Below are positions 19,226 to 22,405 of a stretch of DNA of 22,405 nt, piece after piece (the first letter of the stretch is position 1; each line of letters starts with the position of its first letter). The notes under the pieces were generated by a model, which saw only the letters and a list, made by a program, of their open reading frames with translations, was not told the DNA's origin and made no database searches. Source of the DNA: a virus; IMG/VR virus record IMGVR_UViG_3300023196_000245, positions 1-22,405 of that record; one strand, given 5' to 3'. Both the position numbers and the translations under genes were made by a program.

Positions 19226-21444
19226 TGTGGTGGCATCCCTGTTTGTATTTGCATCTGTGCGTTGCGATCACGCTCAATCTCCGCATTCAGTGCAATCTCG
19301 TCAAGTTGTACGCCGTATTTTAATTCAAGCTCACGAATCTTTACATACTTGTCAATTTCCAGTTTGTCGCGCTCACGGTCATCCTTGCGAATCATGTCTT
19401 CACGCTGCAACTGGAGGTCGGCGGCTTTCTTTTGGATGTCAGCCTCAATCGACTTAACCTGTACCATCGCCAGCATTTCCTCGGGGGATTGCTTTTGCTG
19501 CGGGGCTGGTGGCTGGTAGTCGGCTGGAATAGCGTTAAAGAATTGGCTGGAGTCCTTGAACCCAGACAACTCGACCATCTTGCGCAGGGTGTTGGCGTAC
19601 TGCGCTGGCGTCACCAGCGGGTTGCCTGGCCCCATCAGTTGCAGCGCCTGCTCTTGCTTGCTGGCAATCATGCCCAGCATGGACATCTTCTGCTCGGTGT
19701 CGCCGTTGCCCAGCCCGACATTGATGGACACATCCATTGTCGCGTCCCACATGCGCGGGTCAACCTGCACCCACTTGTTGCGCAGACGGATCATCCGAGC
19801 CTTGTCCTGATTGGCCACGGTCAACTGGAGAATCTGCTTGAACAGCTTCTTCATGCCCTCGGCCAAGATGCGGGTGGTCAACTCCAGACGGCTCTGGCTG
19901 GCGCTGATGGTGGCGCTCACAGCGGCCTTGGTTGACGATTGCAGCGCGTCAGCATTCAGGCCCATAGACGCACGGCTCATGCCGGTGCGGTCTTCCTTAA
20001 TGCCGTCCATGTACTCCAGCATCGGGAATGCTTGCTGGCCGACAAACGGCATCGACAGGGCTTGCACCATGCCAGGTGCCCGCATCCGGATCACAGCGCC
20101 GGTCTCGTTGTTGAGCACATCGTCCATATTGACCTGACCCTCAACCACGGCGGTGCGCGGGTGGATGGCTTGGGCCAAGCTGTCCAGCGTGTTGCGCAGG
20201 ATGTCAGACTTGATCTCTTGCAAGTCCTTGGCGTAGTCGTAAACGCTGTTGGCCTCCAGTGGCGATGTGTGCGGCTCTGGGTCAAACGGGAAGTCAGCAA
20301 AGCCAACCATGTCGGCTGGCTCGTTACGCATGATGGTGTTGCCCTCGCCCATGCAGCAAATCTTGCGCAACTCAGGGATGCCGTCACCGTCATAGTCGAT
20401 GCGCATGAAACCCTCGATGTACAGCACGCGCTGCATAAACGGATTCATGCTCTCATTCATCGACCCAATGGTGGTGGTCGTCGGACGGCGGCGCAGGTAC
20501 TCCTCGTTGTTCTCGAAGTCGGTGCTGGTCACATACTCGCTCACCTCGTCCTCGTCATACCCCATTTCAATCAACTCAGCCACAGTCGCCATCTTGCGGT
20601 GGCCGACAAACGCAGCAGTCTCAATCGAGCGTGCGTTGCGGTCGATCAGGAATTCCTCTGGTGGCACGCCCTCGATGCAGACGCGGCCATCGGTAATGAC
20701 GCGCTTGACCTCGACATCGTACAGCTTGGGCACTGGCATCAGCGTGACGGCGCCAGTCATCGGGTCAACCATCGGCTGCGGCTCACCGAACTCAGGATCG
20801 TCATACTCCTCGATGATGGTGACGAAGCTGTCGGGCTCCTGCTCGATCATCATCTTGGTGCCATCGTCCAAGCCGGTGTACTTCTCAGTGCGCACCGTGG
20901 TGGTCTTGGCCCACCAAGTCTTCACGATGCCGCACTTGCGCACCAGCGAATCCTTGAAGGTGCCGTACAGCACCGTGAAACCGGCGTTGTCTTGGTTCAG
21001 GATGTAGTTGGCGTAATCGGTGGCCTGCTCGGCTGCCGGCACATCTTCCTCGCTGCGGGGCACATACTCCACGGTCTTCTCAGAACTGAAGAAAACCCGC
21101 ATGATGCTTGGCAGCATACTGTTCACCGTGTCGCGCACCTCGGTGGCAACCACTTGGCTTTGGCCTTCTTCCTCGTTGCCGAACAGGTCGCCACGGTAGT
21201 AGGCAGTCGCCTGCGCACGGTACGGGCTCAGGTCGCTGTCGATGTAGCTGATGGCGTCCGTGATCTCGGTGGCCACGATGGACTGCATCTCCACATCGTC
21301 CATCGGAGGATTCTCACCAGACTCCTCTGCCGCCAGCGTTGCCGTCTTGCGCTCGAGCGCCTCGGCCTTGGCCATCGGGTCCAGCATGTCATCGTCTCGC
21401 GTCAAGATTTCCTTGACCGCTTTTTTCAAATCTTGTTTTTTCAT
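19222..21444 (-). CDS. Portal protein, P22-like class
   Basis: The 740-residue protein has the large size of podovirus portals. Early residues include VVATEVRDTVNSMLPSIMRV, then FFSSEKTVEYVPRSEEDVPA and AEQATDYANYILNQDNAGF, followed by DSLVRKCGIVKTWW, the usual order in P22-like portals. The core wing and stem follow (EVKRVITDGRVCIEGVPPEE, then FLIDRNARSIETAAFVGHR). Residues about 650-735 are a long charged helix, like the C-terminal barrel of P22 gp1. It forms the dodecameric DNA channel and binds terminase. It is coupled to the upstream 50-aa gene and the downstream 82-aa gene by ATGA overlaps. Confidence 0.85.
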   Translation of the reverse strand: MKKQDLKKAVKEILTRDDDMLDPMAKAEALERKTATLAAEESGENPPMDDVEMQSIVATEITDAISYIDSDLSPYRAQATAYYRGDLFGNEEEGQSQVVATEVRDTVNSMLPSIMRVFFSSEKTVEYVPRSEEDVPAAEQATDYANYILNQDNAGFTVLYGTFKDSLVRKCGIVKTWWAKTTTVRTEKYTGLDDGTKMMIEQEPDSFVTIIEEYDDPEFGEPQPMVDPMTGAVTLMPVPKLYDVEVKRVITDGRVCIEGVPPEEFLIDRNARSIETAAFVGHRKMATVAELIEMGYDEDEVSEYVTSTDFENNEEYLRRRPTTTTIGSMNESMNPFMQRVLYIEGFMRIDYDGDGIPELRKICCMGEGNTIMRNEPADMVGFADFPFDPEPHTSPLEANSVYDYAKDLQEIKSDILRNTLDSLAQAIHPRTAVVEGQVNMDDVLNNETGAVIRMRAPGMVQALSMPFVGQQAFPMLEYMDGIKEDRTGMSRASMGLNADALQSSTKAAVSATISASQSRLELTTRILAEGMKKLFKQILQLTVANQDKARMIRLRNKWVQVDPRMWDATMDVSINVGLGNGDTEQKMSMLGMIASKQEQALQLMGPGNPLVTPAQYANTLRKMVELSGFKDSSQFFNAIPADYQPPAPQQKQSPEEMLAMVQVKSIEADIQKKAADLQLQREDMIRKDDRERDKLEIDKYVKIRELELKYGVQLDEIALNAEIERDRNAQMQIQTGMPPQ

Positions 21445-21593
21445 TTTTTCTTCATTCGTTTGGCTTCGCTCAGTGCGATGGCGATTGCTTGGTCACGGCT
21501 CTTGACCTTCTGGCCGCTGCTGGACTTGAGTTTCTTGTCCTTGTACTCGCCCATTACCTTGGCGATCTTGGCCGCTGCTTTGGTGAATTTCAT
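21441..21593 (-). CDS. 50-aa basic protein, DUF6496-like
   Basis: The frame runs from ATG 21593 to a stop overlapping the portal start as ATGA. The product opens MKFTKAAAKIAKVMGEYKDK, continues with KLKSSSGQKVKSRDQAIAIA and ends LSEAKRMKKK. The order K-I-x-K-V-M-x-E-[YF]-K...L-K-S-S-S-G-x-K-V-x-x-R-x-Q-A-I-A-I-A-L-S-E-A is typical of the small DUF6496-type proteins found in phages and bacteria. It is very basic and may bind nucleic acid or the portal interior. The function is unknown. Confidence 0.8.
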   Translation of the reverse strand: MKFTKAAAKIAKVMGEYKDKKLKSSSGQKVKSRDQAIAIALSEAKRMKKK

Positions 21594-21594
21594 G

Positions 21595-22332
21595 TCAGAA
21601 CCCCGTGTTAAAAATTAAAATACCTTCTGCCGCCAAAGAAACCTCATTGCTGCCAGAACTTGATTTGGCCTGCAATTTAATCGTTGTTCTTTGTTCGTAC
21701 TTAAACGGCAACTGCCGAATAACCTCAAACGTATTTGTGAACGTGGCTTGGGCCACATCGAAGACAGTAACATTTCCACCGTCTTGTTCGGTGTGGTTTC
21801 GGAATGTCAAGTACTTGCTAGCCCCCGTGGCGGTGGCCGACCACCCGCTAATTCGGTGAAGGTAAAAGGAACAGTTATTTGGGACCGTGTACTGCGCCAT
21901 CTGGCTGGTGCCGACACCTGCGGTAATCTGGCCGTAAACCGTAGCGCCCACGCTCAAAGTGATGTTTCCAACAGCGATACCCATGACCTGAATCATCTTG
22001 TTGATGCGCAGGTAGGATTTTGTCGTGGTCACGCCAGTTGTGCCGTTTGTCACCAGCACCTCTTGAATCTGGTTGTAATCAGAATCCAAGCCCTGTATCA
22101 GCACGGACACAGCGGTGTCTGATGCGGAGGTGCTGACCATTGTCATGGTAGACGCCGATGCCGGCACCACATAATCGGCGGCAACTTCCCACGGCGTGAC
22201 AAAGCTCGTGCCGACCGCTGTATTAAAGCCAAATATGTTGACCACACTGTGACGCTCAATCTGACCCCTCGCCACTTGAAGTTCAAATGGCTCAGTCGTG
22301 TCGTTGAGGCTGATTGATGGGGCAAATGACAT
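21595..22332 (-). CDS. Virion structural (decoration or fibre-like) protein
   Basis: ATG 22332 has an AAAGGGA site upstream. The 245-residue protein has the segment QVARGQIERHSVVNIFGFNT, then AVGTSFVTPWE, ASTMTMVSTSASDTAVSVLI and QGLDSDYNQIQEVLVTNGTT. This beta-rich pattern is shared by structural proteins of many aquatic phages, where it is probably a head or tail decoration protein. Here it is first in the visible head block, before the portal. The gene is somewhat AT-rich compared with the portal (26 of 60 bases are G or C at 21601-21660). No enzymatic motif is seen. Confidence 0.65.
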   Translation of the reverse strand: MSFAPSISLNDTTEPFELQVARGQIERHSVVNIFGFNTAVGTSFVTPWEVAADYVVPASASTMTMVSTSASDTAVSVLIQGLDSDYNQIQEVLVTNGTTGVTTTKSYLRINKMIQVMGIAVGNITLSVGATVYGQITAGVGTSQMAQYTVPNNCSFYLHRISGWSATATGASKYLTFRNHTEQDGGNVTVFDVAQATFTNTFEVIRQLPFKYEQRTTIKLQAKSSSGSNEVSLAAEGILIFNTGF

Positions 22333-22367
22333 GGGTGTCCCTTTGTGGTTGCCCTATTTTCGCTGAT

Positions 22368-22405
22368 TTAAGCCAGTCGGGGGATGTTCCGGCGCAGGGG
22401 CTTGG
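22368..22405 (-). CDS. Possible C-terminal end of an upstream gene (partial)
   Basis: One minus-strand frame enters from the right edge and reads KPLRRNIPRLA before TAA (22370-22368). A second open frame ends at TAG (22356-22354). The first looks more protein-like, but 12 codons are too few to decide. A structural or terminase gene would be expected upstream. Identity cannot be given. Confidence 0.3.
   Translation of the reverse strand, partial: KPLRRNIPRLA

Noticed and set aside
19939-21618. Long plus-strand open frame (559 codons) opposite the portal gene
   Set aside because: It mirrors the GC-rich codon pattern of the portal gene, has a His/Val/Leu-rich composition with no domain, and lacks neighbours on that strand. 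The portal frame has clear family motifs.
1-22405. tRNA genes, CRISPR arrays, insertion sequences, attachment sites and integrase
   Set aside because: No T-loop/acceptor pattern, direct repeat-spacer series, transposase motif or recombinase frame was noticed on either strand by eye. A tRNAscan or repeat search was not possible.

Overview
The window is part of a tailed bacteriophage (or prophage) genome with a podovirus-type virion. Head and tail genes fill positions 1188-22405, all read on the minus strand. No bacterial housekeeping gene, rRNA or tRNA is seen. Base composition (mostly about 55-63% GC in the lines counted by hand) and the protein types resemble phages of freshwater or soil proteobacteria, perhaps Burkholderiales. 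That host guess is inference. Terminase, replication genes and any integrase lie outside the window, so lifestyle cannot be settled, although a small HTH regulator with divergent promoter-like signals is present.

Layout. Positions 1-366 are a control region. The 3' end of a plus-strand ribbon-helix-helix-like gene overlaps, tail to tail, a minus-strand Cro/CI-like HTH gene. A short divergent promoter region with inverted repeats follows. Positions 367-1191 hold four small, overlapping plus-strand genes: a membrane peptide, two unknowns and a winged-helix-like protein. These meet the end of the leftward late operon at 1188-1191, where the two stop codons overlap.

The late operon, read from right to left, has three blocks. 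(i) The head block (22332 to 17006) holds a virion protein, a small basic protein, the portal, a small helical protein, the scaffold and an SU10-like major capsid protein, closed by a strong intrinsic terminator. (ii) The connector, tail, fibre and lysis block (16953 to 11685) holds a conserved 104-aa protein, an adaptor, a tail protein, a protein built of exact 20-residue repeats, a fibre with a self-cleaving S74 chaperone, several small membrane proteins including a holin, a Lys-rich peptide and an M15 endolysin. (iii) The last block (11619 to 1188) holds a zincin-like protein, an HTH-metallophosphoesterase, a 46-aa two-TM peptide, a P22 gp10-like tail protein, a GNAT-like protein, large Ala/Gly/Gln-rich presumptive ejection proteins, a Cys-rich protein and a putative ADP-ribosyltransferase.

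The genes are tightly coupled: at least ten four-base start/stop overlaps and three one-base overlaps occur on the minus strand. Transcription probably starts upstream of the window near terminase, makes most message for head genes, and is reduced by the terminator after the capsid gene. The most interesting points are: the putative injected ADP-ribosyltransferase, whose catalytic part has a different base composition from its N-terminus; the capsid terminator whose T-tract lies two bases from the next start codon, leaving no ribosome site; the predicted exactly leaderless HTH regulator gene; the exact 20-residue solenoid-like repeat protein; and the HTH-metallophosphoesterase next to a zincin-like protein inside the late operon.
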